From positions 1 through 64,000 of the forward strand of contig NZ_JACZKG010000058.1 of assembly GCF_014860165.1 (NCBI RefSeq): 64,000 nucleotides of DNA, in the 5' to 3' direction. Under the pieces are notes generated by a model. It was not told where the DNA came from and searched no databases. It saw only the letters and a program-made list of their open reading frames with translations. Every line of letters starts with the position of its first letter. Positions within the stretch are counted from its first letter, which is position 1. Source of the stretch: Devosia sp. (GTDB taxonomy: Bacteria; Pseudomonadota; Alphaproteobacteria; Rhizobiales; Devosiaceae). The position numbers and the translations under genes were made by a program. Below, in pieces: positions 32,883 to 42,867 of this stretch.

Positions 32883-32937
32883 TGCGGTGGTCTCGGTTTG
32901 GGAGGCGGACACTAGCGCCCACACCGGCGAAAAGCAA

Positions 32938-32960
32938 AGGCCCCGCACAGGGCGGGGCCT
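32938..32960 (-). terminator. Terminator of the fasciclin gene
   Basis: AGGCCCCGC (32938-32946) and GCGGGGCCT (32952-32960) form a 9-bp stem, followed on the minus strand by TTGCTTTTC. It begins 18 bases after the 32979 stop. Confidence 0.65.
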
Positions 32961-32978
32961 TCGCAAGTCCAGGCAGGA

Positions 32979-33533
32979 TTATTTCGGCAGAAGCACGTCA
33001 TCGACGACGTGGATCACGCCGTTGGACTGGTTTACGTCGGCGATGGTGACGCGCGCTGCGCCGCCCGACTCGTCGTAGATGTAAACGGTGTTGCCACGAG
33101 CCGTAGCTATGAGGGTATCGCCGCTCACGGTGCGAATATTGAACTGGCCATTGCTGCTCGCAGCGATGCCAGCCAGCAGATCGGCGGCTGAAACCTTGCC
33201 AGCTACGACGTGGGCGGTCAGGACCTTGACCAATTGCGCCTTGTTTTCGGGCATCAGCAGGGTGTCGACAGTGCCAGCAGGCAATTTGCCGAACGCCGCA
33301 TTGACCGGAGCAAAGACTGTGAAGGGGCCGGCACCCTGCAAGGTCTCAACAAGGCCGGCGGCGGTGACGGCAGCGACCAGGGTTGTGTGGTCGGATGAGT
33401 TCACCGCGTTCTCTACGATGTTCTTGTCAGCGAACATGGCGGCGCCGCCAACTCTTGGATTGTCCTGGCCGAAGGCAATGGTGGTAGAAAGCAGAACAAG
33501 TGCGGCCCCGGTGGCCAGCTTGGTAAAGTGCAT
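32979..33533 (-). CDS. Secreted fasciclin (FAS1) domain protein
   Basis: The 184-residue protein has a signal peptide (residues 1-22, ending AFG) and one FAS1 domain. It carries the H1 box GPFTVFAPVNAAFGKL, a central LTAHVVAGKVSA and the H2 box GVIHVVDDVLLP. It would be exported to the periplasm or outside and may mediate adhesion or bind surface polymers. It is a single-gene unit with its own terminator. Confidence 0.9.
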   Translation of the reverse strand: MHFTKLATGAALVLLSTTIAFGQDNPRVGGAAMFADKNIVENAVNSSDHTTLVAAVTAAGLVETLQGAGPFTVFAPVNAAFGKLPAGTVDTLLMPENKAQLVKVLTAHVVAGKVSAADLLAGIAASSNGQFNIRTVSGDTLIATARGNTVYIYDESGGAARVTIADVNQSNGVIHVVDDVLLPK

Positions 33534-33648
33534 GATCGTCTCCCTGTTGAAGCCGGCCGTGGGTTCAGTTCCGACGGTTCGGTTGCAGGCAGGTACGGCC
33601 CCGGGCGCGAGGCGGTTTCAGACATTGCATCACGCGTGAGTGATCAGG

Positions 33649-34590
33649 TCAGGGCAGCCGGGCAAGGCGCTCAAGGAGCAGCGCGAAGAAGCCTTCGGCG
33701 TTGCCGTTGCGCAAATAGTTGACGTTCCGCACCTTGCCAGTGACGTGCCAGTAATCGGCCACCGTCATGCCCACGGTCAGTTCGCTCGCGGTCTCGACTG
33801 TCACATTGCAGTGGCGGCCTTCGAAGAGGTCCGGTTGCAGCAGGTAGGCGATTACTGTCGGGTCGTGCAGCGGGGCGCCGGCCCAGCCGTATTTCTGCAG
33901 GTCGAAGGTCTCCGAGAAGGTCAGCATGGCGTGGACCGCCTCGCCCGACCGGTTGCCCATGGCGCGGATGGCGTCCAGGCGCTGTGGGGTGGACTGAATC
34001 TGGTGGGTCACGTCGAGCGGCAGCATGGTGATCGGGACGCCCGAGCGGAGCACGACATCGGCCGCTTCGGGATCGACATAGATGTTGAATTCGGCCGCGG
34101 GCGTGATGTTGCCCACCTCGAAATAGGCGCCGCCCATCATGACGATTTCGGCGATCCGCTCGGCAATGGCGGGCTGCTTGACCAGGGCCACGCCGATATT
34201 GGTCAGCGGCCCGAGGGTGCACAGGGTGATGCTGCCGGGCTCTGATGCCATCAGGGTGTCGATGATGTAGTCGACGCCGTGCTGGTCTTGCAGCGGAATG
34301 GTGGGGTCGGGCAGGTCGGGGCCGTTCATGCCGGTCTCGCCGTGGACGTGCTCGGCGGTCACCAGATGCCGGCGCATCGGGCGGGCGCAGCCGGCATAGA
34401 CGGGAATGTCGCGGCGGCCGGACAATTCGACAACCTTGCGGGCATTGATGGCGTTGTAATGCAGGCCGACATTGCCGGCCACGGCGACAATGCCAAGCAC
34501 GTCGAGTTCTTCGGGCGAAGCAAGAGCCAGCAGGATAGCGACGGCATCGTCCTGGCCAGGATCGGTGTCGATGATGATTTTACGCGGCAT
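33649..34590 (-). CDS. Inosine-uridine-type nucleoside hydrolase
   Basis: The 313-residue protein starts at ATG 34590 with the calcium-binding signature IIIDTDPGQDDAVAILLAL. It also shows GNVGLHYNAINA, AEFNIYVDPEAADVV (active-site Asn/Asp region) and HDPTVIAYLL (catalytic-region His and Asp). It hydrolyses purine or pyrimidine ribonucleosides to base and ribose. Whether it is secreted is unclear: no signal peptide is seen. It is divergent from the 34738 gene. Confidence 0.88.
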   Translation of the reverse strand: MPRKIIIDTDPGQDDAVAILLALASPEELDVLGIVAVAGNVGLHYNAINARKVVELSGRRDIPVYAGCARPMRRHLVTAEHVHGETGMNGPDLPDPTIPLQDQHGVDYIIDTLMASEPGSITLCTLGPLTNIGVALVKQPAIAERIAEIVMMGGAYFEVGNITPAAEFNIYVDPEAADVVLRSGVPITMLPLDVTHQIQSTPQRLDAIRAMGNRSGEAVHAMLTFSETFDLQKYGWAGAPLHDPTVIAYLLQPDLFEGRHCNVTVETASELTVGMTVADYWHVTGKVRNVNYLRNGNAEGFFALLLERLARLP

Positions 34591-34737
34591 GAAATGACCT
34601 TGGCAGGAATGCGAATCCGGGCGGCACACTAGCTGTTGGTGCCATGGTGGTCGACAACCCCGCAATGGCTTGTTCAACGGAACGTTTGCACACAGGTGAC
34701 GTTAGGTTGGCGCGAGGGGTCGCAAGCGAGATTTGAC

Positions 34738-35991
34738 ATGGCACGCGCAGCCAAGCCAGCGACACCCAGAGACATGACCGAGAGCCAGTTCGAGCGCGTG
34801 GCCGCTAATGCTGCCCGCCTGGCGGTGGTGTTTGTCGGATTTTTGGCACTGCTGTTCGCGCTGCAGGTGGGGCAGGTCTTTCTGGCTCCCGTTACCCTGG
34901 CGATCGTTATCGGGCTGATGTTCGGGCCAGTGGCTGATCGGGTCGAACGTTTCGGGGTTCCGCCCGCCCTGTCGGCGGGCATCGTGGTCCTCATGCTGAT
35001 CGGGGTGATTGCCGGTGGCGTGATGCTGTTCTCGGGGCCGCTGTCGGAATGGGTGGCGCGAGGCCCCATGATCTGGAACAAGCTGCAGCAGCAACTCGCC
35101 ACCCTTGAGGGGCCGCTCGAGGCGGTCGCGGCGGTGCAGGAACAGATCACTTCGATCTTCGGCAGCGACAACGCCATGGCGGTGACGGTCGAGGATGGCG
35201 GACAGATGATCGGGGTCGCCATGCTGGCGCCGGCGATCCTGGCGCAGGTGCTGATCTTCCTTGCCAGCCTCTATTTCTTCGTGGCGACACGGGACCACAT
35301 CCGCATCTCGGTGCTGTCGCTGTGTGTCAGCCGGCGCATGCGCTGGCGCACGGCGCATGTGTTCCGCGATGTGGAGGCGAAGGTGAGCCGCTTCCTGCTG
35401 TCGATCACCTTCATCAATGGCTGTGTGGGCTGCGCGGTGGCGCTGGCCATGTGGGCGATCGGCGTGCCTTCGCCGCTGCTGTGGGGCGCGATGGCGGCCG
35501 TGCTCAACTACATTCCCTATGTGGGGCAGGGCGTCATGATGCTGGTGCTGCTTGCGGTGGGGCTGGGCACGGAGACGGACTTGCAGAACATGTTGTTGCC
35601 GGTGGGTTGTTACCTGGCGATCAACTTCGTGGAAGGGCAGATCGTGACGCCGCATTTCATTGGCCGGACCATGACGCTCAATCCGTTCCTGATCTTCCTT
35701 TCGATCACGTTCTGGCTGTGGGCCTGGGGGCCGGTGGGTGGGCTGGTGGCGGTGCCGACCCTGCTGATCGCCACCTCGGTGCTGGCCCATATGCTGCCCA
35801 GCAAGCCGATGGTGCCGAGCCGGCCGGTCCGCCGGACGCGCAACATGACCGACCGCGACGAGTTGTTGGCCAACACGGCCCGCGCCATCCGCGAGCAGGC
35901 CGAAGAGGAAGAGAAGCCGGCCGGAAAGCGCAAGGAGGAGCGATTGGAGCCCCCTGATGGAACCGCGCCGACCGGGGCGTCTCCAGCGTAA
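34738..35991 (+). CDS. AI-2E family (PerM-like) membrane permease
   Basis: The start at ATG 34738 gives 417 residues. Seven or so membrane segments frame a cytosolic/soluble central stretch (residues 90-150) in the manner of the AI-2E/UPF0118 family. Signature phrases are FLAPVTLAIVIGLMFGPV, AVLNYIPYVGQGVMMLVLL and FVEGQIVTPHFIGRTMTLNPFLIFLS. Family members have been linked to quorum-signal or Na+/H+ transport. The substrate cannot be named. The last 60 residues are polar and Pro/Glu-rich. Confidence 0.82.
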   Translation: MARAAKPATPRDMTESQFERVAANAARLAVVFVGFLALLFALQVGQVFLAPVTLAIVIGLMFGPVADRVERFGVPPALSAGIVVLMLIGVIAGGVMLFSGPLSEWVARGPMIWNKLQQQLATLEGPLEAVAAVQEQITSIFGSDNAMAVTVEDGGQMIGVAMLAPAILAQVLIFLASLYFFVATRDHIRISVLSLCVSRRMRWRTAHVFRDVEAKVSRFLLSITFINGCVGCAVALAMWAIGVPSPLLWGAMAAVLNYIPYVGQGVMMLVLLAVGLGTETDLQNMLLPVGCYLAINFVEGQIVTPHFIGRTMTLNPFLIFLSITFWLWAWGPVGGLVAVPTLLIATSVLAHMLPSKPMVPSRPVRRTRNMTDRDELLANTARAIREQAEEEEKPAGKRKEERLEPPDGTAPTGASPA

Positions 35992-36072
35992 GTCACCCAT
36001 TCCGCCATCGTCCTTGACGGCGCGACTGCGGGACGAAAGAGTCGGCACCAGGTTTTACGGCGCGGGGTTCTT

Positions 36073-37938
36073 TTGGTGGCGGGTGAAGTTGCTGGACATG
36101 CGGCGGAAGCGGCCGCGCATGGTGTCGACCTGATCCCGGTGGTCGCCCTGCTGGGTGCCGCCGTCATCGCGGTGCCGCTGTTCAAGCGCATCGGGCTGGG
36201 CTCGGTGCTGGGCTACCTGGCGGCGGGGCTGCTGCTGGGGCCATCGGGAATTGGCCTCATCAACGATCCCGAATCGGTGCTCACCACGGCCGAGCTGGGC
36301 GTGGTGATGTTCCTGTTCATCATCGGCCTCGAAATGGAGCCCGCCAAGCTCTGGGCGCTGCGCAAGCAGATTTTCGGCCTTGGGCTCATTCAGGTCGCGA
36401 CCAGCGGTGCACTGCTAACCGGGGTGGGCGTCTTGCTCGGCTTTGCGCCTGTCGTCGCTTTCATCTTCGGCATGGGCTTCGTGCTGACGTCGACCGCTAT
36501 CGTCATGCAGATTCTGGGCGAGCGTGGCGAACTGGCGACCGATAGCGGCCAGCGCATGGTGTCTATCCTGCTGCTGGAAGACCTGGCGATCGTTCCACTG
36601 CTGGCTGTGGTGGCGTTGCTAGCCCCCGGCACGGGCGAACAGGTCGACCTGGTCTCCCGCCTGCTCGGTATTGCCGCGCCGATCGGAGCAGTGCTGCTGC
36701 TCATCTTCGTGGGCAGGCGCATCATGAATCCGTTCTTCGGCCTGCTCGCATCGAGCAAGCTGCGCGAAGTCATGACCGCAGCGGCCCTTCTGGTGGTGCT
36801 GGGCGCGGCATTGCTGTTCCAGGCCAGCGGGCTTTCCATGGCCATGGGCGCGTTCCTGGCGGGCGTGCTGCTCTCGACCTCGACCTTCCGGCACCAACTT
36901 GAAGCCGATGTGGAGCCGTTCCGTGGCATCCTGCTGGGCCTGTTCTTCCTGGCCGTGGGCATGTCTCTGGATATCGGCACCGTGGGGGCGAACTGGCAGA
37001 TCATCGCCATGAGTGTCGCCGCCTATATGCTGGTCAAGGCGGGGGCCATCTATGCCATTGCGCGACTGCTGCGATCGGGCCACGCGGAGGCGCTGGAGCG
37101 TGCCGTGCTGATGGGGCAGGGCGGCGAATTCGCCTTCGTGCTCTACACCACGGCGGCGACGGCCGGTATTATCGATGGGCCGACCAACGCGATCTTCACC
37201 GCCACGGTGATCGTCTCGATGGCGCTGACACCGTTCTTCATCATCGGCCTGCGTTTCGTGCTGCCCAAGACGGCGGAACAATCGATGGATGGCGTGGAGC
37301 AAGCCGAAGGGCTGTCCGGCCGCATCCTGATCATCGGCTTCGGTCGCTTCGGGCAGATCGCGAGCCAGCCGCTGCTGGCCATGCACCATTCGGTGTCGAT
37401 CATCGACAATGATACCGAGATGATACGCGCTGCGGCGAGCATAGGCTTCAAGGTGTATTATGGCGACGGGACGCGCCTGGACATCCTGCGCGCCGCCGGT
37501 GCGAGCACGGCCGACCTGATCCTGATCTGCACCGACAGGAAGGAACAGACAACGCGCATTGCCGAACTGGTGCGCGACGAATTTCCGCTGGTACGGGTCA
37601 TGGCGCGCGCCTTCGACCGCGCCCACGCCATCGAGCTGGTCAAGACCGGCGTGGAGTATCAACTGCGCGAACTGTTCGAATCGGCGCTGGAATTCGGCGG
37701 CGAAGCGATCCGCTCACTCGGTGCCGGCGTCGAGGAGTCCGAAGAGATCGTGGAAGGGGTGCGCATGCGCGACCGCCAGAGATTCGACCTGCAACTGGCC
37801 GGTGAAGACTGGCGGAACCTGGGGCAGCTGCTGATCAGCAATGCACAGGACCAGGCGCGCGAGAGCGGGGTGACGGTTCCGCAGGCAGAAGCGGAAGATG
37901 CCGTCGCAAAGAGCACCCAGCCGGCGCAGCCGGCATAG
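36073..37938 (+). CDS. Kef-type K+/H+ antiporter with RCK (TrkA-N) domain
   Basis: The 621-residue protein starts at TTG 36073 or GTG 36076. Residues 20-400 hold about twelve membrane segments of the CPA2 family (LGSVLGYLAAGLLLGPSGIGL, EMEPAKLW, FVLTSTAIVMQILGERGEL). Residues about 415-540 are an RCK nucleotide-binding domain (ILIIGFGRFGQIASQPL, DLILICTDRKEQT). Potassium efflux coupled to proton uptake, gated by a ligand such as glutathione adducts in KefB/C, is the family role. The soluble tail after 560 is short. It is a single gene before the glycogen operon. Confidence 0.85.
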   Translation: MVAGEVAGHAAEAAAHGVDLIPVVALLGAAVIAVPLFKRIGLGSVLGYLAAGLLLGPSGIGLINDPESVLTTAELGVVMFLFIIGLEMEPAKLWALRKQIFGLGLIQVATSGALLTGVGVLLGFAPVVAFIFGMGFVLTSTAIVMQILGERGELATDSGQRMVSILLLEDLAIVPLLAVVALLAPGTGEQVDLVSRLLGIAAPIGAVLLLIFVGRRIMNPFFGLLASSKLREVMTAAALLVVLGAALLFQASGLSMAMGAFLAGVLLSTSTFRHQLEADVEPFRGILLGLFFLAVGMSLDIGTVGANWQIIAMSVAAYMLVKAGAIYAIARLLRSGHAEALERAVLMGQGGEFAFVLYTTAATAGIIDGPTNAIFTATVIVSMALTPFFIIGLRFVLPKTAEQSMDGVEQAEGLSGRILIIGFGRFGQIASQPLLAMHHSVSIIDNDTEMIRAAASIGFKVYYGDGTRLDILRAAGASTADLILICTDRKEQTTRIAELVRDEFPLVRVMARAFDRAHAIELVKTGVEYQLRELFESALEFGGEAIRSLGAGVEESEEIVEGVRMRDRQRFDLQLAGEDWRNLGQLLISNAQDQARESGVTVPQAEAEDAVAKSTQPAQPA

Positions 37939-38035
37939 GAGGGCATTGACGCATGGGGGCTTTCGCCTGCCCAAATTAAGTGCAAGACTAAAGTCTCTAG
38001 AGGGGAATACATCGTCATGAAACCTGGATTGCGAT

Positions 38036-40513
38036 ATGCCGCAACAGCCGATCGTTTACGACGCCCCTACGCCGGAACCACGCGCCCGCACAGTTGAGGC
38101 CATCCAGGCGGAGATACTAGAGAGACTGATCTATTCAGTCGGCAAGGACCCCATCGTTGCCCGGCCGCATGACTGGCTCGCGGCGACCATCCTGACTGTG
38201 CGCGACCGGGTCATGGACCGCTGGATGGAGTCGTCCCGCGAGACATGGCGGACGTCGCACAAGCGAGTCTATTACCTGAGCCTCGAATTCCTCATCGGCC
38301 GGCTGATGCGCGATGCCATGAGCAATGTGGGGCTGATCGAGCCGGTACGCGACGCCCTCAAGAACCTCAATGTCGACCTGGGCGACCTGATCAACCTGGA
38401 ACCCGACGCGGCTTTGGGCAATGGCGGCCTGGGGCGCCTGGCGGCGTGTTTCCTCGAATCCATGTCGTCGGTGAAAATTCCTGCCTATGGCTACGGCATC
38501 CGCTATGTGCACGGGCTGTTCCGACAGGAAATGAGCGAAGGCTGGCAGGTGGAATTGCCCGAGGAATGGCTGACGCACGGCAATCCCTGGGAGTTCGAGC
38601 GGCGCGAAAGCGCTTATGAGGTCGGCTTTGGCGGCCATGTCGAGCCGGTGACCGATCCTGACGGTACGGTGCGGCAGGAATGGCGGCCCAACGACCATGT
38701 GCTGGCCGTCGCCTATGACACGCCGATCGTGGGCTGGCGCGGGGCGCGGGTGAATACGCTGCGGCTGTGGAGCGCACAGCCGATCGATCCGATCCTGCTC
38801 GACAAGTTCAATTCGGGCGACCATATCGGCGCACTCGAGGAAAGCTCGCGGGCGGAAGCGATCACGCGGGTGCTCTACCCGGCCGATTCGACGGCCGCGG
38901 GGCAGGAACTGCGCTTGCGGCAGGAGTTCTTCTTCTCGTCGGCATCGCTGCAGGACATCGTGCGGCGGCATCTGCAGCAGTATGGCGACCTGGGCTCGCT
39001 GCCCGACAAGGTCGCCATCCATCTCAATGACACGCATCCGGCGATCTCGATCTGCGAGCTGATGCGCATCCTGGTGGACGACAACGGCATCAAGTGGGCC
39101 GAGGCCTGGAAGCTGAGCAAGGGAGTGTTCGGCTATACCAACCACACCCTGCTGCCGGAGGCGCTGGAGAGCTGGCCGGTGGCGCTGCTGGAGCGGCTGC
39201 TGCCGCGGCACATGCAGATCATCTACCAGATCAATGCCGAAGTGCTGACCGATGCGCGGGTTCGCGCCAAGTTCAGCGATGCGCAGATTGCCAATGTGTC
39301 GCTGATCGATGAAGCGGGCGGTCGTCGCGTGCGCATGGGGCAGCTGGCCTTTGTGGGCTCGCACTCGATCAATGGCGTTTCGGCGCTGCATACCGAGCTG
39401 ATGAAGCAGACGGTATTCTCGGACCTGCACAAGCTCTATCCGGAGCGCATCAACAACAAGACCAACGGCATCACGCCGCGGCGCTGGCTGATGCAGTGCA
39501 ATCCCGAACTGACCAAGCTGATCAGCGACAGGATCGGCCCGGAATTCCTCGACGATATCGACCTGCTCAAGGGGCTCGACGCCCATGCGGACGATCCGAC
39601 GTTCCAGGGGCAGTTTGCCGCCGTCAAGCAGGCCAACAAGCAGAAGCTCGCCAAGCTGATCAAGGACCGCATGGGCATCGTGGTCTCGCCGGACGCGATG
39701 TTCGACGTGCAGATCAAGCGTATCCACGAATACAAGCGACAGCTGCTCAACATCATCCAAGCTGTTGCTGCGTATGATGAAATTCGCGCCCATCCGGAAC
39801 GGGACTGGGTGCCGCGCGTTAAGATCTTCGCGGGCAAGGCGGCACCGGGCTACTGGAACGCCAAGCTCATCATCAAGCTGATCAATGACGTCGCCAAGGT
39901 CATCAACAACGACCCGGCGGTGCGCGGGCTGCTCAAGGTGGTGTTCCTGCCCAATTACAATGTCAGCCTGGCCGAAGTGATCGTTCCTGCCGCCGACCTG
40001 TCAGAGCAGATTTCGACGGCCGGCATGGAAGCGTCGGGTACCGGCAACATGAAGTTCATGGCCAATGGCGCCATTACCATCGGCACGATGGATGGCGCCA
40101 ATGTCGAGATGCACAAGGAAGTGGGGGCGGACAACATCGTGATCTTCGGCCTCACGACCGACGAGGTGAATGACAAGCGGGCCCGCAGCGAGGTGCCACG
40201 GGCGGCGATCGACAGTTCGCCGCGGCTCAAGGAAGCGCTGGAGTCCATTTCGTCGGGCGTGTTCTCGCCTGACGATCCGCACCGCTATCGCGACCTGATC
40301 GGCGGGCTCTACGACCATGACTGGTTCATGGTGGCGCGGGACTTTGATGCCTATGTCGCTGCGCAGGCAGCGGTGGATGCCATCTGGGCCGATAAACGGC
40401 GCTGGAACGCCATGGCGATCCGCAACACCGCGCGTGTCGGCTTCTTTTCGTCGGATCGGACGATCCGGCAATACGCACAGGAAATCTGGGGTGTTCCGGT
40501 AGCGTCGACATGA
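38036..40513 (+). CDS. glgP: Glycogen phosphorylase
   Basis: The 825-residue protein is of GT35, with RVYYLSLEFLIGRLM, EPDAALGNGGLGRLAACFLESM and NDTHPAISICELMR. The pyridoxal-phosphate site is EASGTGNMKFMANGAITIGTMDGAN (Lys in GNMKF). It releases glucose-1-phosphate from glycogen and is the first gene of the glg operon. An AGACT-AA-AGTCT dyad lies 41 bases upstream of the ATG. Its length is that of the standard enzyme. Confidence 0.93.
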   Translation: MPQQPIVYDAPTPEPRARTVEAIQAEILERLIYSVGKDPIVARPHDWLAATILTVRDRVMDRWMESSRETWRTSHKRVYYLSLEFLIGRLMRDAMSNVGLIEPVRDALKNLNVDLGDLINLEPDAALGNGGLGRLAACFLESMSSVKIPAYGYGIRYVHGLFRQEMSEGWQVELPEEWLTHGNPWEFERRESAYEVGFGGHVEPVTDPDGTVRQEWRPNDHVLAVAYDTPIVGWRGARVNTLRLWSAQPIDPILLDKFNSGDHIGALEESSRAEAITRVLYPADSTAAGQELRLRQEFFFSSASLQDIVRRHLQQYGDLGSLPDKVAIHLNDTHPAISICELMRILVDDNGIKWAEAWKLSKGVFGYTNHTLLPEALESWPVALLERLLPRHMQIIYQINAEVLTDARVRAKFSDAQIANVSLIDEAGGRRVRMGQLAFVGSHSINGVSALHTELMKQTVFSDLHKLYPERINNKTNGITPRRWLMQCNPELTKLISDRIGPEFLDDIDLLKGLDAHADDPTFQGQFAAVKQANKQKLAKLIKDRMGIVVSPDAMFDVQIKRIHEYKRQLLNIIQAVAAYDEIRAHPERDWVPRVKIFAGKAAPGYWNAKLIIKLINDVAKVINNDPAVRGLLKVVFLPNYNVSLAEVIVPAADLSEQISTAGMEASGTGNMKFMANGAITIGTMDGANVEMHKEVGADNIVIFGLTTDEVNDKRARSEVPRAAIDSSPRLKEALESISSGVFSPDDPHRYRDLIGGLYDHDWFMVARDFDAYVAAQAAVDAIWADKRRWNAMAIRNTARVGFFSSDRTIRQYAQEIWGVPVAST

Positions 40514-40619
40514 TGGCGGGCGGCGGTCGGGAACTGGCTGACAAGATCGGGCCGGCTGCTGTTTTATGGTTCAGGAAGCGCAGCCGGAAGGCGGGCGTTT
40601 TCGTCGGGGGAGCGTGCGT

Positions 40620-42815
40620 GTGACCAAAGAAGACTGGCAAGCCGATGCACGGGAAGTGGAAGCGATCGTTGCCGGTCGCCATCACAACCCGTTTGCATTT
40701 CTGGGGCTGCATGAGATCAACGGGCAATGGGTGCTGCGGGCGTTCATCCCGCATGCCGAAATGGTGTCGGCCTATGCGCTGGACGGCGTGGCGCTGGGCC
40801 ACCTGATCCCTCGGCATGCTGGCGGTTTCTTCGAGGGCAAGGTCTCCATCGAAAAACGCCAACCGGTTCGCTACCGCGCCAAGAATGCGGGCGGAGAGTG
40901 GGACGTCTATGATCCCTATTCCTTCGGGCCCGTGCTGGGGCCGATGGACGACTACTATATCGGCGAAGGCAATCACCTGCGGCTGTTCGACAAGCTTGGC
41001 GCGCATGAGATGGAATTCGAGGGCATCCACGGCACCCATTTTGCCGTTTGGGCGCCCAACGCTCAGCGCGTGAGCGTGGTCGGGCTGTTCAACGAATGGG
41101 ACGGCCGCCGCCATCCGATGCGCAAGCGTTTTGAGAACGGCATCTGGGAAGTGTTCATTCCCGTGCTCGGCACCGGGACGCTCTACAAGTATGAAATTGT
41201 CGGGCCCGATGGCGTGGTGCAGCCGCTCAAGGCCGACCCGTTTGCGCGGCAATCCGAATTGCGCCCCCGGACTGCCTCGGTGGTGCCTGATCCGACCGAG
41301 TTCACCTGGACTGACGGCAAGTATATCGAGGAGCGGGCAACCCGCGACTGGCGGCGTACGCCGATGTCGACCTACGAGGTGCATCTGGGCAGCTGGCGGC
41401 GCCGGCCGGATGGCGGATTCCTGTCCTACGACCAGTTGGCGGAGCAGTTGGTGCCCTATGTGGCCGACATGGGCTACACCCATATCGAGCTGTTGCCGAT
41501 CACTGAGCATCCGTTCGATCCGAGCTGGGGCTATCAGCCGACGGGGCTTTACGCGCCAACCTCCCGCCACGGCGACCCGGCTGCGTTTGCCCGCTTCGTC
41601 AATGCGGCGCATGAGGCGGGGCTGGGCGTGATCCTCGACTGGGTGCCGGCGCATTTTCCCACCGATGCACATGGCCTGGCGCATTTCGACGGCACGGCGC
41701 TCTACGAGCATGCCGATCCGCGGCAGGGCTACCATCCGGACTGGAACACGGCGATCTACAATTTCGGCCGGCGCGAGGTGGTGAGTTTCCTCGTCAACAA
41801 TGCGCTCTACTGGCTGGAGAAGTTCCATATCGACGGACTGCGCGTCGATGCCGTCGCCTCGATGCTTTATCTCGATTATTCGCGCCAGCAGGGGCAGTGG
41901 GTGCCCAACAAGTTCGGGGGCAACCAGAACCTGGAGGCGGTGGAATTCCTGCGTCGGGTGAATTCGGAGGCCTATCGGCTGCATCCGGGCACCTTCATGA
42001 TTGCCGAGGAATCCACGTCCTGGCCCGGCGTCAGCCACCCCGCCCATTCGGGCGGATTGGGCTTTGGCTTCAAGTGGAACATGGGCTTCATGAACGACAC
42101 CCTGCGCTTCATGAGCCGCGAGCCGGTGCATCGCAAGTTCCACCATAACGACATGACCTTCGCCGCCATCTATGCGTTCAGCGAGAATTTCGTGCTGCCG
42201 CTGAGCCATGACGAAGTGGTGCATGGCAAGGGCTCGCTGCTGGCCAAGATGCCGGGCGATGACTGGCAGCAATTCGCCAACCTGCGCGCCTACTACGCGT
42301 TCATGTGGGGTTTCCCGGGCAAGAAGCTGCTGTTCATGGGGCAGGAATTCGCGCAGCGCGAAGAGTGGGCGGAAGCCAAATCGCTCGACTGGTACCTGCT
42401 CGATGCGGGCATGCATGAGGGCATGCGGCGGCTGATCGCCGACCTCAACCTGGCCTATCGGCAATTGCCGGCGCTGCATGAGCGCGATTGCGAGCCGGAC
42501 GGTTTCGAGTGGGTGATCGGCAACGATCACGCCAATTCGGTGTTTGCCTGGCTGCGCAAGACACCCGGCAGCGACCCGGTGCTGGTGGTCAGCAATTTCA
42601 CGCCAGTGCCACGTGCCGGCTACAAGATACCCATGCCGATCGCCGGCAACTGGGTGGAGCGCATCAATACCGATGCGGGCTGGTATTCCGGGTCGAACAC
42701 CGGGAACCAGGGTGTGGTGAAGGCCTATGCGGTCGAGGGCCAGCACTGGCCGGCGGAAGCGGAGGTTTACCTGCCGCCGCTATCGACGCTGTTCCTGAAG
42801 TTCGAGCCGGCCTGA
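40620..42815 (+). CDS. glgB: 1,4-alpha-glucan branching enzyme
   Basis: I choose the GTG at 40620 (GGGGGAG seven bases upstream), giving 731 residues; an in-frame start at 40566 would add 18. An N-terminal carbohydrate-binding module (HHNPFAFLGLHEI) is followed by the GH13 catalytic barrel. Its conserved boxes are DWVPAHFP, GLRVDAVASMLYLDYS (nucleophile Asp), IAEESTSWPGV (acid/base Glu) and PLSHDEVVHGKGSL. The C-terminal beta domain ends LPPLSTLFLKF. It makes alpha-1,6 branches in glycogen. Confidence 0.92.
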   Translation: MTKEDWQADAREVEAIVAGRHHNPFAFLGLHEINGQWVLRAFIPHAEMVSAYALDGVALGHLIPRHAGGFFEGKVSIEKRQPVRYRAKNAGGEWDVYDPYSFGPVLGPMDDYYIGEGNHLRLFDKLGAHEMEFEGIHGTHFAVWAPNAQRVSVVGLFNEWDGRRHPMRKRFENGIWEVFIPVLGTGTLYKYEIVGPDGVVQPLKADPFARQSELRPRTASVVPDPTEFTWTDGKYIEERATRDWRRTPMSTYEVHLGSWRRRPDGGFLSYDQLAEQLVPYVADMGYTHIELLPITEHPFDPSWGYQPTGLYAPTSRHGDPAAFARFVNAAHEAGLGVILDWVPAHFPTDAHGLAHFDGTALYEHADPRQGYHPDWNTAIYNFGRREVVSFLVNNALYWLEKFHIDGLRVDAVASMLYLDYSRQQGQWVPNKFGGNQNLEAVEFLRRVNSEAYRLHPGTFMIAEESTSWPGVSHPAHSGGLGFGFKWNMGFMNDTLRFMSREPVHRKFHHNDMTFAAIYAFSENFVLPLSHDEVVHGKGSLLAKMPGDDWQQFANLRAYYAFMWGFPGKKLLFMGQEFAQREEWAEAKSLDWYLLDAGMHEGMRRLIADLNLAYRQLPALHERDCEPDGFEWVIGNDHANSVFAWLRKTPGSDPVLVVSNFTPVPRAGYKIPMPIAGNWVERINTDAGWYSGSNTGNQGVVKAYAVEGQHWPAEAEVYLPPLSTLFLKFEPA

Positions 42816-42867
42816 CCGGCAGAAGTGAGATAGTCCCGGCAAACGGGCATAGTGGAGGGTTAGAAGA

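Noticed and set aside
34702-36048. Long minus-strand open frame opposite the AI-2E permease
   Set aside because: His/Arg/Gln-rich mirror frame of a high-GC gene, with no ribosome-binding site or domain.
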